Assembly (NCBI RefSeq): GCF_002913715.1
Contig: NZ_PPCE01000005.1
Location: 1-63,657, forward strand
Source: Campylobacter concisus
GTDB taxonomy: Bacteria > Campylobacterota > Campylobacteria > Campylobacterales > Campylobacteraceae
DNA: 63,657 bases
Direction: 5' to 3'
Part shown: positions 1 to 8,415 of the stretch, one piece after another
Layout of the letters: each line of letters starts with the position of its first letter
How positions within the stretch are numbered: position 1 is the first letter of the stretch
Notes under the pieces: generated by a model
Seen by the model: only the letters and a program-made list of their open reading frames with translations
What the model was told of the DNA's origin: nothing
Database searches by the model: none
Position numbers and translations under genes: made by a program

Positions 1-82
1 CCCCCACCTACCCCACTGCACGTTCAAGGTTGCTGTGCAGGGTACAGATTTAATTAAAAAAAGAAATTTAAAAAGGATAAAA
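1..82 (+). promoter_or_regulatory. metE leader with a GC-rich hairpin at the window edge
   Basis: The first 45 bases are far richer in G and C than what follows. CTGCAC (16-21) can pair with GTGCAG (35-40) around a 13-base loop, and flanking TACC and GGTA can extend the stem past a small bulge. An AT-rich stretch and the AAAGGA ribosome site before metE come next. This could be a terminator of an upstream gene or an RNA leader. It sits at the very edge, so its context is unknown. No known riboswitch was recognised. Confidence 0.3.
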
Positions 83-2356
83 ATGATAAAAAGTTATGTT
101 TTAGGTTTTCCAAGAATCGGAGAAAAAAGAGAGTTAAAGCGTGCGTTAGAGGGCTTTTGGGCTGGCAAAGAGGGCTTTAGTGAAGAGAATTTGCAAGAGA
201 CTGCAAAGACGCTTCGCCAAAGACACTGGAAATATCAACAAGACGCTGGCATTTCAGCCATTAGCGTTAATGATTTTTCATTTTACGACCTAATGCTTGA
301 TAACATCATCGCTTTTGGCGCTACGCCTCCAAGATTTGCAAATTTAAGCGGCTTGGAGCAATATTTTGCTTGCTCAAGAGGCAACAAAAATGGCGTTGCG
401 ATGGAGATGACAAAGTGGTTTAACACAAACTACCACTACATCGTGCCAGAGCTTAGCAACGAGAGCAAATTTAGCCTAAAAGCGGACAAAATTTTAAATG
501 AATACAAAGAGGCGAAGGCTAACGGCGTAAAAGGCAAGGTAAATTTGATCGGTCCTATCACATTTTTGGCTCTTTCAAAGACGACTGACGGCAGCTGCCC
601 ATTTAAGCACCTTGATGCACTTGTAGGCGAGTACAAAAAGTTACTTGAGCAAATTTCTAAGCTTGATGATGAAATTTTAGTGCAGTTTGACGAGCCGATC
701 TTTGTAACTGACAAAAATGAAAGCGATCTTTTGTCAATTATCACAAAGGTTTATAACGAGCTAACAGGCGTTGCAAACAACATCAAAATCGTGTTTGCGA
801 CATATTTTGAGCATGCGATCAAGGCGGTTAGCGAAGTGGCTAAAACTAAAATTTATGGCATCGCTCTTGACTTCATCCACGGCAAGAGAAATTTCGAGGC
901 ACTTGAGACTATCAAAAATAGCCATTTAACGCTATTTGCTGGCGTGATAGATGGCAGAAATATCTGGAAAAGCAACATCAATGAAAAAGTAAAACTCGTT
1001 CGTGAAATTTCAGAAAAAATAGGCAGCAAAGACTTTTACATCGGCACTTCATGCTCACTTCTTCACGTGCCGTACACTCTAAAATATGAAGAGAATTTAA
1101 ACCCAGAGATCAAAAGCTGGCTAAGCTTTGCGGTTGAGAAGCTTGATGAGATCAAGATCATCACAAAACTTGCAAATGGCGAGAAGCTTGATGAGAGCGA
1201 AACAAAAATTTATGAAGAGAACAAAAATGCAGTTAAAACTCGCGCTACTTCAAAGCTCATCCACTCTGAAAGCGTTCAAAAACGTGTTAAAAATTTAAGC
1301 AAATTTGAGCGTGACGAGAAATTTGAAGACCGCATCAAAATCCAACGTGAAACGCTAAACTACGGCATCTTGCCAACAACAACGATAGGCAGCTTTCCTC
1401 AAACGGTTGATCTTCGCGTACTTCGCCAAAATTTCAAAAAAGGCGAGATCGACGCAGCTGCTTATGAAGCAGGCATCAAAAAATACATCGATCACTGCGT
1501 GAAATTCCAAGAAGATATCGGCCTAGACGTGCTAGTACACGGCGAGCCAGAGAGAAACGACATGGTCGAGTACTTTGGCGAGCAGATCAGCGGATATGCA
1601 TTTAGCCAAAATGGCTGGGTACAAAGCTACGGCAGCCGCTGCGTCAAACCACCACTTCTCTTTGGTGACGTAAGCCGCCCAGAGCCGATGACTGTTAAGT
1701 GGATGAAATACGCTCAAAGTATCACAAAACACGTAATGAAGGGCATGCTAACAGGTCCTGTGACTATGCTAAACTGGAGCTTTGTGCGTGATGATCTGCC
1801 AAGAAGCGAGGTGGCAAAACAGCTTGCGCTTTGTATCTACGACGAGATTGCAGACCTGCAAAATGCAGGCATCAGAGTGATCCAAGTCGATGAAGCAGCG
1901 TTTAAAGAGGGCTATCCGCTAAGAGCTGAAAATATCCCAGCTTATGAGAAATTTGCGGTTGATTGCTTTAAGCTTTCAGTAAGCTCAGCAGAGGCAAAAA
2001 CTCAGATCCATACGCATATGTGCTACTCTGAATTTAACGATATTATTAAGACTATCGAGGCTATGGATGCTGATGTTATCAGTATCGAGACTGCAAGAAG
2101 TGGCAACGAGCTACTTAAAATTTTCAAAGCCGTTGGCTACAAACAAGAGGTCGGACCTGGCGTTTACGACATCCACAGCCCGCGCGTGCCAAGTGTCGAG
2201 GAGATCGTCGCTCAGATCAAAGCTCTGCTTGAGGTCTTGCCAAAAGAGCAACTCTGGATCAACCCTGACTGCGGCCTAAAAACCAGAAAATGGGAAGAGG
2301 TCGAGCCAAGCCTTAAAAACATGGTAGAAGCTGTCAAGATCGTAAGAGGTCTATAA
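83..2356 (+). CDS. metE: Cobalamin-independent methionine synthase MetE
   Basis: Transfers the methyl group of 5-methyltetrahydropteroyltri-L-glutamate to homocysteine, the last step of methionine synthesis, in the cytoplasm. The 757-residue product has the family's usual length and two-barrel design. The C-terminal half carries the zinc site seen as HTHMC and, later, NPDCGLKTR, plus the family motifs LPTTTIGSFPQT and LTGPVTMLNWSF. The frame is open from position 35, but the ATG at 83 starts the conserved MIKSYVLGFPRIG and is preceded by AAAGGA, so it was chosen. The MetF-like gene two genes downstream would supply the methyl donor, and the three genes are closely spaced. Confidence 0.97.
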   Translation: MIKSYVLGFPRIGEKRELKRALEGFWAGKEGFSEENLQETAKTLRQRHWKYQQDAGISAISVNDFSFYDLMLDNIIAFGATPPRFANLSGLEQYFACSRGNKNGVAMEMTKWFNTNYHYIVPELSNESKFSLKADKILNEYKEAKANGVKGKVNLIGPITFLALSKTTDGSCPFKHLDALVGEYKKLLEQISKLDDEILVQFDEPIFVTDKNESDLLSIITKVYNELTGVANNIKIVFATYFEHAIKAVSEVAKTKIYGIALDFIHGKRNFEALETIKNSHLTLFAGVIDGRNIWKSNINEKVKLVREISEKIGSKDFYIGTSCSLLHVPYTLKYEENLNPEIKSWLSFAVEKLDEIKIITKLANGEKLDESETKIYEENKNAVKTRATSKLIHSESVQKRVKNLSKFERDEKFEDRIKIQRETLNYGILPTTTIGSFPQTVDLRVLRQNFKKGEIDAAAYEAGIKKYIDHCVKFQEDIGLDVLVHGEPERNDMVEYFGEQISGYAFSQNGWVQSYGSRCVKPPLLFGDVSRPEPMTVKWMKYAQSITKHVMKGMLTGPVTMLNWSFVRDDLPRSEVAKQLALCIYDEIADLQNAGIRVIQVDEAAFKEGYPLRAENIPAYEKFAVDCFKLSVSSAEAKTQIHTHMCYSEFNDIIKTIEAMDADVISIETARSGNELLKIFKAVGYKQEVGPGVYDIHSPRVPSVEEIVAQIKALLEVLPKEQLWINPDCGLKTRKWEEVEPSLKNMVEAVKIVRGL

Positions 2357-2381
2357 AATTTAATTAAAAAGGATTTGGAAA

Positions 2382-2840
2382 ATGAAAAGGATTTTTCTAT
2401 TTGTAATATTAGTTATCTTTGCGTCCGGATGTAGTTCTGGACGCCACTCTATACCACTCAACAAAGGTGCATACAAACAAACAAATATCTATAGTATCAG
2501 CGAGGCTTTAAATTTAGAAGCTGCCAAAAAAGAGCTAGCAGGCTTTGAAAATGTGAGGCTTGAGTTTGGCTCAAACGACCAAAATAAAAGTGTCATCAAG
2601 GCAAATGTAAAGGTTCAAAGATTTATCACTGATAGCGGAGATATAAAGGGCTATTGCCAAGAGGCTTTTGTCGACGTCATAAAAAGATATATGATAGCTG
2701 CTAAAAAGCAAAATGCCGACGTGGCAAATATCGTGAGCTTTTGGCGAGCCGACGCGAAATACCTAAAAGACGAGTTTGTCTGCATGTCGTCAAGAAATTC
2801 TGTTGGCGTGGTGATGAGGGCTGATCTAGTTCAAAAGTGA
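2382..2840 (+). CDS. Small predicted lipoprotein of unknown function
   Basis: A 152-residue product with a short positive N-terminus, a hydrophobic stretch and a clear lipobox (ASG before Cys17), so it is probably lipid-anchored facing the periplasm. The mature part has scattered cysteines (in KGYCQEAF and FVCMSS) and no domain that I recognise. It lies 25 bases after metE and 4 bases before the MetF-like gene, with AAAGGA upstream of the ATG, so it is probably cotranscribed with both. Whether it has anything to do with methionine is not visible from the sequence. Confidence 0.8.
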   Translation: MKRIFLFVILVIFASGCSSGRHSIPLNKGAYKQTNIYSISEALNLEAAKKELAGFENVRLEFGSNDQNKSVIKANVKVQRFITDSGDIKGYCQEAFVDVIKRYMIAAKKQNADVANIVSFWRADAKYLKDEFVCMSSRNSVGVVMRADLVQK

Positions 2841-2844
2841 GAAA

Positions 2845-3729
2845 ATGCTAAAAGAGAAAATTTTAAATAAAGAAAAAGGGCTCGTGCTCTATGGTCTCAC
2901 GCCACCAAAGGCTGAATTTGAAGAGTCAAAGCTACGTGAGATCTCAGAGCGCTGGACGGGCCGGATAAATGATATCAAGGCAGACGGGCTCGTGCTTTAC
3001 GAGGTGCAAGACGAGAGCGAGAGAAATGATAGCGAGAGGACATTTGAGTTTAGTGGGACGCTAAGTCCAGAAATTTACTACAAAAAGTACCTAAACGTCG
3101 CAACACCTAGTATATTTTACCGCGTGGCTAGCGGATACGGCGAGGATGAATTTCGCGCAGCACTTAAGGCTCAAAGCTCAAATTTAAACGTGCTAGTGGG
3201 GGCAGCTTCTAGCACGCAAAAAGTGAGGCTAAATTTAGCTCGCGCTTACGAGATCGCTAGCGAATTTAAAGAGTTGGTAGTGGGCGGTGTTTGTATCGCA
3301 GAGCGCCACGGCAAAAAGGGCGATGAGCCGCAAAGGATGCGCGAAAAGATCGCAGCTGGGGCTAAATTTTTCATATCGCAAGCGATCTTTGACGCACAGC
3401 TAGCGCGTAAATTTTTAGAGGATTGCGCGGCTGCAAAGATAAGCGAGCCGATATTTCTTACATTTAGCACAGCTGGCAATTCAAAAACGCTTGAATTTAT
3501 CAAATGGCTCGGAGTGAGCGTGCCAAACTCGGTTGAGGAGAGGCTAAATTTAAGCTCCGACTACCTAGCTAGTAGCTGCGAGATCATCAAAGAAATTTGG
3601 TGCGAGCTAAAGAAATTTGGCGATGAAAATGGGCTAAACTTAAGCATAAATATAGAAAGCGTCATGGCAAAGCGCGCTGAGATCGAAGCGAGCTTGGAGC
3701 TAACAAAAAGCATAAGAGAGTTGGTGTAA
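2845..3729 (+). CDS. MetF-like methylenetetrahydrofolate reductase family protein
   Basis: A 294-residue protein of the MTHFR barrel fold. MetF reduces 5,10-methylenetetrahydrofolate to 5-methyltetrahydrofolate, the donor used by MetE, and the place beside metE fits that role. The sequence is divergent. Where E. coli MetF has the FEFFPP segment with its catalytic glutamate, this protein has YGLTPP (residues 16-21), with no glutamate there. Family-like segments include VLVGAASS and the KIAAGAKFFISQAIFD region, which matches the AGAN..ITQ.FFD motif of MetF. It may be a non-canonical MTHFR or a relative with another reaction. The ATG lies 4 bases after the lipoprotein stop. Confidence 0.7.
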   Translation: MLKEKILNKEKGLVLYGLTPPKAEFEESKLREISERWTGRINDIKADGLVLYEVQDESERNDSERTFEFSGTLSPEIYYKKYLNVATPSIFYRVASGYGEDEFRAALKAQSSNLNVLVGAASSTQKVRLNLARAYEIASEFKELVVGGVCIAERHGKKGDEPQRMREKIAAGAKFFISQAIFDAQLARKFLEDCAAAKISEPIFLTFSTAGNSKTLEFIKWLGVSVPNSVEERLNLSSDYLASSCEIIKEIWCELKKFGDENGLNLSINIESVMAKRAEIEASLELTKSIRELV

Positions 3730-3739
3730 AGCCAACTCT
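3717..3739 (+). terminator. Hairpin over the stop of the MetF-like gene
   Basis: AGAGTTGG (3717-3724) and CCAACTCT (3732-3739) form a perfect 8-bp stem with a 7-base loop that includes the TAA stop. No strong T run follows. It is the likely end of the metE transcript. Confidence 0.5.
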
Positions 3740-3885
3740 TGCTATAAATTTATACAAATTCTTTCTTGATGGTGCAATGGCGTCACAAATCCACATAGAA
3801 AAGCCGTTATAATTATTGATTTTAGTACAGGCTGAAAAAGCGATAATGTGGCACGCAGGCCGTTTTAAGATCAGCTTACTGGTAC

Positions 3886-4086
3886 TTGGCAAATTTCAAA
3901 AACTGCTATAACAAAAATGATATGGCTTTATGTAAGAAATTTGACGAGATATACGAATACGGCAAACTGCTAAGAGAAAAAAAGGCGGTGCTTTGGCAAG
4001 GCAAATTTATCAAAAGTGCTGTGAAAATCGTTGAAGTCAAAATAGCCAAACAAGGCAAGAGCTTTTGCAAATTTAAGCAAATTTGA
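3886..4086 (+). CDS. Short open frame, doubtful gene or remnant
   Basis: A 66-codon frame starting at TTG, rich in lysine, with cysteines in FKNCYNKNDMALCKKF. The same frame is open a further 13 codons upstream without a better start, and no good ribosome site precedes the TTG. It could be the tail of a decayed exported protein. I do not recognise a family. It lies in the 410-base stretch between the MetF-like gene and the response-regulator relic, which holds nothing else that I can see. Confidence 0.25.
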   Translation: MANFKNCYNKNDMALCKKFDEIYEYGKLLREKKAVLWQGKFIKSAVKIVEVKIAKQGKSFCKFKQI

Positions 4087-4140
4087 TCCAAAAGTATAGA
4101 AATTTAACTCCAAATAAGATCTAAATTTGACTAAACCCCC

Positions 4141-4761
4141 TCACTCCACCTTATATCCAGTGCCTCGTATGGTTTTTAGGCAGATGGCTGGGATTTTTGC
4201 TCTTATCTCTCGCACGAGCGATCTTATGCGATCTTGCGATAAGGTTTCGTTTTTATATAGGTGATGATCTATCTCATCAAGGATGACGACGTGGGGCGAG
4301 TTTTTGCATAAAATTTCAAGTAGCTGGCTCTCTTTTTTGCCAAGATAGATGACCTCGTCCTCTTTTATTATGCACTGGGAGTCTTTGTCAAAAATCAGAC
4401 CATTTTTTAGCTCAAATTTAGAGCCTAAAAGCACCTTGCAAAGCCTAAAAACATGAAATAAAAACTCTTCAGGGCAAAATGGTTTAATGATAAAATCATT
4501 AACCCTAGCGTAGTAAATCCTCTTAAAAACGCTAGGGACTCTCTCATCTAGCAAAAGCATAATGGGAGTGATGTTTTGGCTATCTCTTATAAATTTAACC
4601 AGATCAAGGTTTAAATTTCTTTATCCATTGCCACACTCAAAGTCCTTGATAACTTCGCTGGCGCTTTTTAGCTGCATCATCCTAAACCCAAAGCGGTAAA
4701 GCGATGCATTTAGGATGACATTTTGCTCAAAGTCGCTTGAGAGCAGCAAGATCTTCTTCAT
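4141..4761 (-). pseudogene. OmpR-type response regulator, broken in the receiver domain
   Basis: Reading from the ATG at 4761, the frame gives MKKILLLSSDF and continues to FECGNG at residue 46, where TAA (4623-4621) stops it. The same frame then resumes with LNLDLVKFIRDS and runs to a complete OmpR-type winged-helix DNA-binding domain ending in IRGTGYKVE. Compared with the regulator at 7744, about ten codons are missing at the stop, including the phospho-acceptor aspartate. The acidic pair near the N-terminus is also poor (SSD), but the conserved KP (IIKPF) is present. The start overlaps the NapC/NirT stop by ATGA, so it was the last gene of the reductase operon. A shorter product could start at the ATG at 4560. 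Confidence 0.8.
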
Positions 4762-5462
4762 CAGCCAGCTAAACCACCAGCTGGTTTTTTGGCGTCTTTT
4801 TCAACCTTTTGTTTTAAAAATTCCTCCTCATCTTTTGTAGGTTTGTACTCATCTTTGAAGAATTTTTGCTTAGTTTCGATCCTCTTTTCGATCATCTTCT
4901 TATCATAAATTTTATATGACGGCTTCCAGTACTCAAGGTAGTTTCTAAAGCCAGCGCTGTGGCCTGCGTCGTAGTGACAGCTTACGCATTTTAGCTCTTT
5001 ATCGCTGCCAAGAAGCTCTTTATAGTGAGCGTGCATCTTTTGAGCTTGCGCTGAAGTGTTATTGCTGTCTATCACATTTGTGTGACAGCTTGTGCAGCCG
5101 TTGTCAAAGACGAAATGTTCGCGGTTTTTGAGGTTTTTGTGCCAATCAATCGCATCAGGATCGCCAAAGAAATGCACCCAGCCCTCTAAAATGCCATTTT
5201 TCGCCTTTGTTAGAGCGTATTTTGCGATGTTGTCATGCGGTATGTGACAATCTACACATCTTGCTTTGATGCCAGTTTTGCCCTTGCCGCTGTGGATATC
5301 GTCGTTGTAGGCGATCACCATAGGATCCATCTCGTGGCAAACGATGCAGAATTTATCCCCACTCGTCTCATCAAGCGCGTAATGAACTGGCAGAACGACT
5401 AAAAATCCAACAATTCCGCTTATGAAGATTATAAGCGCTAGTAATTTTTTTGAAATTTTCAT
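4761..5462 (-). CDS. NapC/NirT-type membrane tetrahaem cytochrome c (quinol dehydrogenase)
   Basis: A 233-residue protein with one N-terminal membrane helix (about residues 7-27) and four CXXCH haem sites at residues 39-43, 69-73, 123-127 and 159-163. The family takes electrons from menaquinol at the cytoplasmic membrane and passes them to periplasmic cytochromes. The usual NapC methionine and histidine context is visible in CHEMDPM. The ATG at 5462 overlaps the stop of the upstream cytochrome as ATGA and has GGAG 8 bases before it. A start 21 bases earlier is possible but lacks these signs. The lysine-rich C-terminal tail is longer than in NapC. It would feed the flavoprotein at 6046 through the small cytochrome. 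Confidence 0.88.
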   Translation of the reverse strand: MKISKKLLALIIFISGIVGFLVVLPVHYALDETSGDKFCIVCHEMDPMVIAYNDDIHSGKGKTGIKARCVDCHIPHDNIAKYALTKAKNGILEGWVHFFGDPDAIDWHKNLKNREHFVFDNGCTSCHTNVIDSNNTSAQAQKMHAHYKELLGSDKELKCVSCHYDAGHSAGFRNYLEYWKPSYKIYDKKMIEKRIETKQKFFKDEYKPTKDEEEFLKQKVEKDAKKPAGGLAG

Positions 5463-5896
5463 GGTGTTACTCCGTTCATCCATTGTGGCACCTCGTGTTC
5501 ATGGCACTCAGAGCACATATTTGTAGATGGCTTGTGTTCGTTGTGGCACTCGTCGCAGTACAAAGTCGGACCATCGTGAACAGAGTTGTGAGGATTTGCT
5601 TTTAGAGTATCCATGAATTTTAGTCTATCGGCTAAGAGTTTTTTGCTCTTATGACAGGATAGACAGCCAGCGTCACCGATCGCTTTAAATTTGCTAGGAT
5701 TATCGCCTTGGTTTTGGTGACAATCAACGCAGTCAAAGCTTAGGTGTTCGTGATGAGGTTTGATCTTATACTTGGCTCTTAGCTCATCAGAGACTACTAC
5801 TTTTGTGACGTTTAGATCGCCCTTTGGCATATCGGCACCAAAGAGATGAAGCGAAAATAAACAGGCAAAAATAGCGATGAATTTAAGCTTATTCAT
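5459..5896 (-). CDS. Periplasmic small tetrahaem cytochrome c (FccB-like)
   Basis: A 145-residue exported protein with a signal peptide (about residues 1-20, ending FGA) and four CXXCH sites at residues 56-60, 78-82, 114-118 and 128-132, plus extra histidines that can serve as distal ligands. This matches the tetrahaem domain that is fused to the flavin domain in Shewanella fumarate reductase but is encoded separately here, as in the fcc genes of Wolinella. It should carry electrons from the NapC/NirT protein to the flavoprotein encoded upstream. A clear AAAGGG site precedes the ATG. Confidence 0.87.
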   Translation of the reverse strand: MNKLKFIAIFACLFSLHLFGADMPKGDLNVTKVVVSDELRAKYKIKPHHEHLSFDCVDCHQNQGDNPSKFKAIGDAGCLSCHKSKKLLADRLKFMDTLKANPHNSVHDGPTLYCDECHNEHKPSTNMCSECHEHEVPQWMNGVTP

Positions 5897-6020
5897 ACCC
5901 TTTCCCTTTCTATTAAGATTTTATAAACATCAAATTTCAATGGAAAACTAATATTTTTACTTAAATTTATTTTTATGGAATTATAGTCTTCGCTTGATTA
6001 AATTTGCATTAATAATAATT

Positions 6021-6042
6021 TAGTGCGCCAAAAGGCACACTA
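6021..6042 (-). terminator. Hairpin after the flavoprotein gene
   Basis: TAGTGCGCC and GGCACACTA pair with one wobble around four A residues, just past the stop of the flavoprotein gene. Read on the minus strand it is followed by an AT-rich run. It may attenuate transcription into the downstream cytochrome genes, because about 150 bases separate them from the flavoprotein gene. Confidence 0.55.
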
Positions 6043-6045
6043 AAT

Positions 6046-7575
6046 TTAGATATTTTCTCCAGCGATCATGCCAAATACCATGCAATCAAGTATCGCATAT
6101 GTACCTAGACGGCTTGCCCCATGAACGCCACCAGTGATTTCGCCAGCTGCGTAAAGACCAGGTATTGGCTCATGTGTTTCGTGAGAAATTACCTGAGCTT
6201 TTGTATTTATCTCTAAGCCACCCATTGTGTGGTGAACTTTTGGCATAGTACGGCTTGCATAAAATGGTGCTTTTGAAACATCGATACCATTTAGCTTTGT
6301 GACTGGTTTACCAAATTCATCTTTACCAGCTTTTACACCTTCGTTATATTTTGCGATAGTTTCTTTTAGCTTATCGGCTGGGATTTTAAAGTGAGCTGCA
6401 AGTTCATCTATCGTCTCAAATTTCTTTACAACACCAATCTCAAGTGGTCTTGACGTATAGATAGGATTTTGTGCGGCAACTGCTTGTGAGTCGCAGATAT
6501 TTACTGGATAGTTTTCATCTTTACCAATAACCGCAAAGCAAGCGTCAGCTTTTATCTTGCGGCCTGCGTGTTCGTTCATGAAGCGCTCACCTGTTTTTGG
6601 ATTTACAGTGATGCCATAAGTATTGCAGCAGTGGTTGGTGAAATTTACAGCTGCTCCAAAGCCTTTTTCATCTGGTGAGCAGTAAGGTAAGAACTGAATC
6701 CAAGATGTTTGAAGTGTTAAAGCACCGATCCTTGTGGCCTCTAGCATAGCACCAGCTGATGAGCCTGGATGGTTTGTGCTGTCTATTGTTGGAACGATAC
6801 GTGGATCTTGAATTTGGCGGTACCATAGGTCACGTCCAAAGCCACCAGCTGCTAGAAGTACGCCACTTTTTGCTTTGTAAGCTTTTTGATCACCTGATTT
6901 ATTTTCTAAGTCATCACTAAATAATTTTGCATCAAATTTATAGTTTTCTCTACCGATTGCACCTATGACTTTACCACTATCATCAACGACTAATTTATCA
7001 AATTTAGCCCTTGTTTTTATAGTCACGTTTGGATTATCTTTTAGTTTATTTAGCATTGGTTGGATGTAGCCAGATCCTGAGCCGTTTGAAGTTTGAAGGC
7101 TTCTTGCTACGCTGTGTCCGCTTTCAAATATCAATTTTTCTAAAAAGTCAGCTCCACATGAGATTAGTAAATTTACAGCGTCATTGCTTCTGTCAAACAT
7201 TGTGCTTAAAAGCTCTGTGTGATTTAGTCCAAGTCCGTCTTTGACAGCATCTGCTATAAAGAGCTCTTTGCTATCTTTGATGCCTTGGGCTACTTGAAAT
7301 TTATTCATAGGAGCAGCCATATTTCCGCCATTTATTACGGAGTTGCCGCCTGTACGTCCCATTTTTTCAAGGATAAGCACCTTTTTACCGCGCTCACTAG
7401 CTTTTATAGCAGCAGCTAGTCCTGAAAAGCCAGTACCTACGATGACAACGTCATATTCTTCATCAAATTTAACGTCTTTTTCATTAGCAGCAGCGTTAGC
7501 GTTGATACCACCTAGAGCTAAAGTACTAGCTCCAGCCATACCCATTTTTAGAAAACTTCTTCTTGAGTTTTGCAT
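6046..7575 (-). CDS. Tat-exported FAD reductase, flavocytochrome c family (FccA-like)
   Basis: A 509-residue flavoprotein with a twin-arginine signal (SRRSFLKMG, residues 4-12, cleaved near ANA), then an FAD dinucleotide motif (VIVGTGFSGLAAA) and the family blocks GRTGGNSVINGG, VHHTMGG (447-453) and HGASRLG (485-491). Arg339, in ERFMNEHAGRK, and Arg489 fit the catalytic and substrate-binding arginines of fumarate reductases. The usual QxHP segment is replaced by WIQFLPYCSPDE (292-303). The substrate is therefore probably another unsaturated acid, for example of the methacrylate or urocanate type. Electrons should come from the two cytochromes downstream. The ATG at 7575 was chosen because AAAGGAG lies just upstream and the Tat motif follows. 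Confidence 0.85.
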   Translation of the reverse strand: MQNSRRSFLKMGMAGASTLALGGINANAAANEKDVKFDEEYDVVIVGTGFSGLAAAIKASERGKKVLILEKMGRTGGNSVINGGNMAAPMNKFQVAQGIKDSKELFIADAVKDGLGLNHTELLSTMFDRSNDAVNLLISCGADFLEKLIFESGHSVARSLQTSNGSGSGYIQPMLNKLKDNPNVTIKTRAKFDKLVVDDSGKVIGAIGRENYKFDAKLFSDDLENKSGDQKAYKAKSGVLLAAGGFGRDLWYRQIQDPRIVPTIDSTNHPGSSAGAMLEATRIGALTLQTSWIQFLPYCSPDEKGFGAAVNFTNHCCNTYGITVNPKTGERFMNEHAGRKIKADACFAVIGKDENYPVNICDSQAVAAQNPIYTSRPLEIGVVKKFETIDELAAHFKIPADKLKETIAKYNEGVKAGKDEFGKPVTKLNGIDVSKAPFYASRTMPKVHHTMGGLEINTKAQVISHETHEPIPGLYAAGEITGGVHGASRLGTYAILDCMVFGMIAGENI

Positions 7576-7658
7576 TTTATCTCCTTTTATAGTTTGTTGG
7601 CTCAAATAGAACAACTTTTAAAAATTAATGGAATCATAACAATAAATGAAAATGAATA

Positions 7659-7675
7659 TGGTAAATTCTTGGTAA
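7659..7675. promoter_or_regulatory. Candidate regulator site, two TGGTAA direct repeats
   Basis: TGGTAA occurs at 7659-7664 and 7670-7675, exactly 11 bases apart, in the 168-base region between the flavoprotein gene and the divergent response regulator. Direct repeats one helical turn apart are typical of binding sites for OmpR/PhoB-type regulators. That the regulator at 7744 binds here is inference. Confidence 0.4.
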
Positions 7676-7731
7676 CAAACTTAAAAATATTATATAGTTT
7701 AAAATTTTAAAAGTAATTATTATAAATTTGT

Positions 7732-7737
7732 TATAAT
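7732..7737 (+). promoter_or_regulatory. -10 box TATAAT of the response regulator gene
   Basis: A perfect TATAAT ends only 6 bases before the ATG at 7744, so transcription would start at or next to the start codon. No Shine-Dalgarno sequence is present between them. Confidence 0.6.
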
Positions 7738-7743
7738 CCCTAA

Positions 7744-8415
7744 ATGATAAGAATTTTATTGATAGAAGATGACGAGCAGTTAGCAAAACTACTTGCACGA
7801 ATGCTTAGGCTTGAAGAGATAGAAACAACTATGGCATATAACCCACTTGATGGGCTAAATATCCTAGAAAAAGGACTAAAATATGATGCTTTGGTACTTG
7901 ATTTGTCCTTGCCTGATATGGATGGGCTTGATGTTTGTAAGCTAGTTAGAAATACTCATCCAACGCTTCCTATTATCATTTCCTCAGCTAGATCTGAAAT
8001 TTTAGATAAAGTAAAAGGCTTTAAGCTTGGTGCAGATGATTACTTAGCAAAACCTTATGAACCTATTGAGCTTGCTTTTAGGATCAAAGCGATACTTAGA
8101 AGAGGTATAAAAGAGCAGGAATCAAAGAAAATTTTTAGTATAGACAAAGACAAACACATTATTAAAAAAGATGGCGAGCAGGTATTTTTAGCTCATGCAG
8201 AGTATGATATATTTGTCTTTTTGTTTGAAAAAGAGGGCTATGTCATATCAAGATAGGATCTACTTTTAAATATAGACTCAGTTAAATTTCAAAGCGGGTT
8301 AAAGAGCATAGATGTCATTGTCGGTCGTATAAGACAAAAGATAGGTGACAACCCTAAAAACCCACGATTTATCCATTCTGTGCGCGGCGTAGGGTATAAA
8401 TTCATCAATGCCTAA
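7744..8415 (+). pseudogene. OmpR-type response regulator with an in-frame TAG
   Basis: Residues 1-120 form a complete receiver domain with the acidic pair (IEDD), phospho-acceptor Asp53 in LVLDLSLP and the KP lysine (LAKPY). The winged-helix domain starts, but TAG at 8254-8256 (codon 171) interrupts it after GYVISR. The same frame then continues with DLLLNID and ends in VRGVGYKFINA at 8413-8415, overlapping the kinase start. In intact relatives this position reads SREDLL or similar, so a GAG-to-TAG change is the simplest cause. The truncated 170-residue product would lack the recognition helix. A sequencing error or readthrough cannot be excluded. Confidence 0.82.

Noticed and set aside
6046-7614. 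Longer start for the first flavoprotein (FYLSQQTIKGDK extension)
   Set aside because: The ATG at 7575 has a strong ribosome site and places the Tat motif at the N-terminus.
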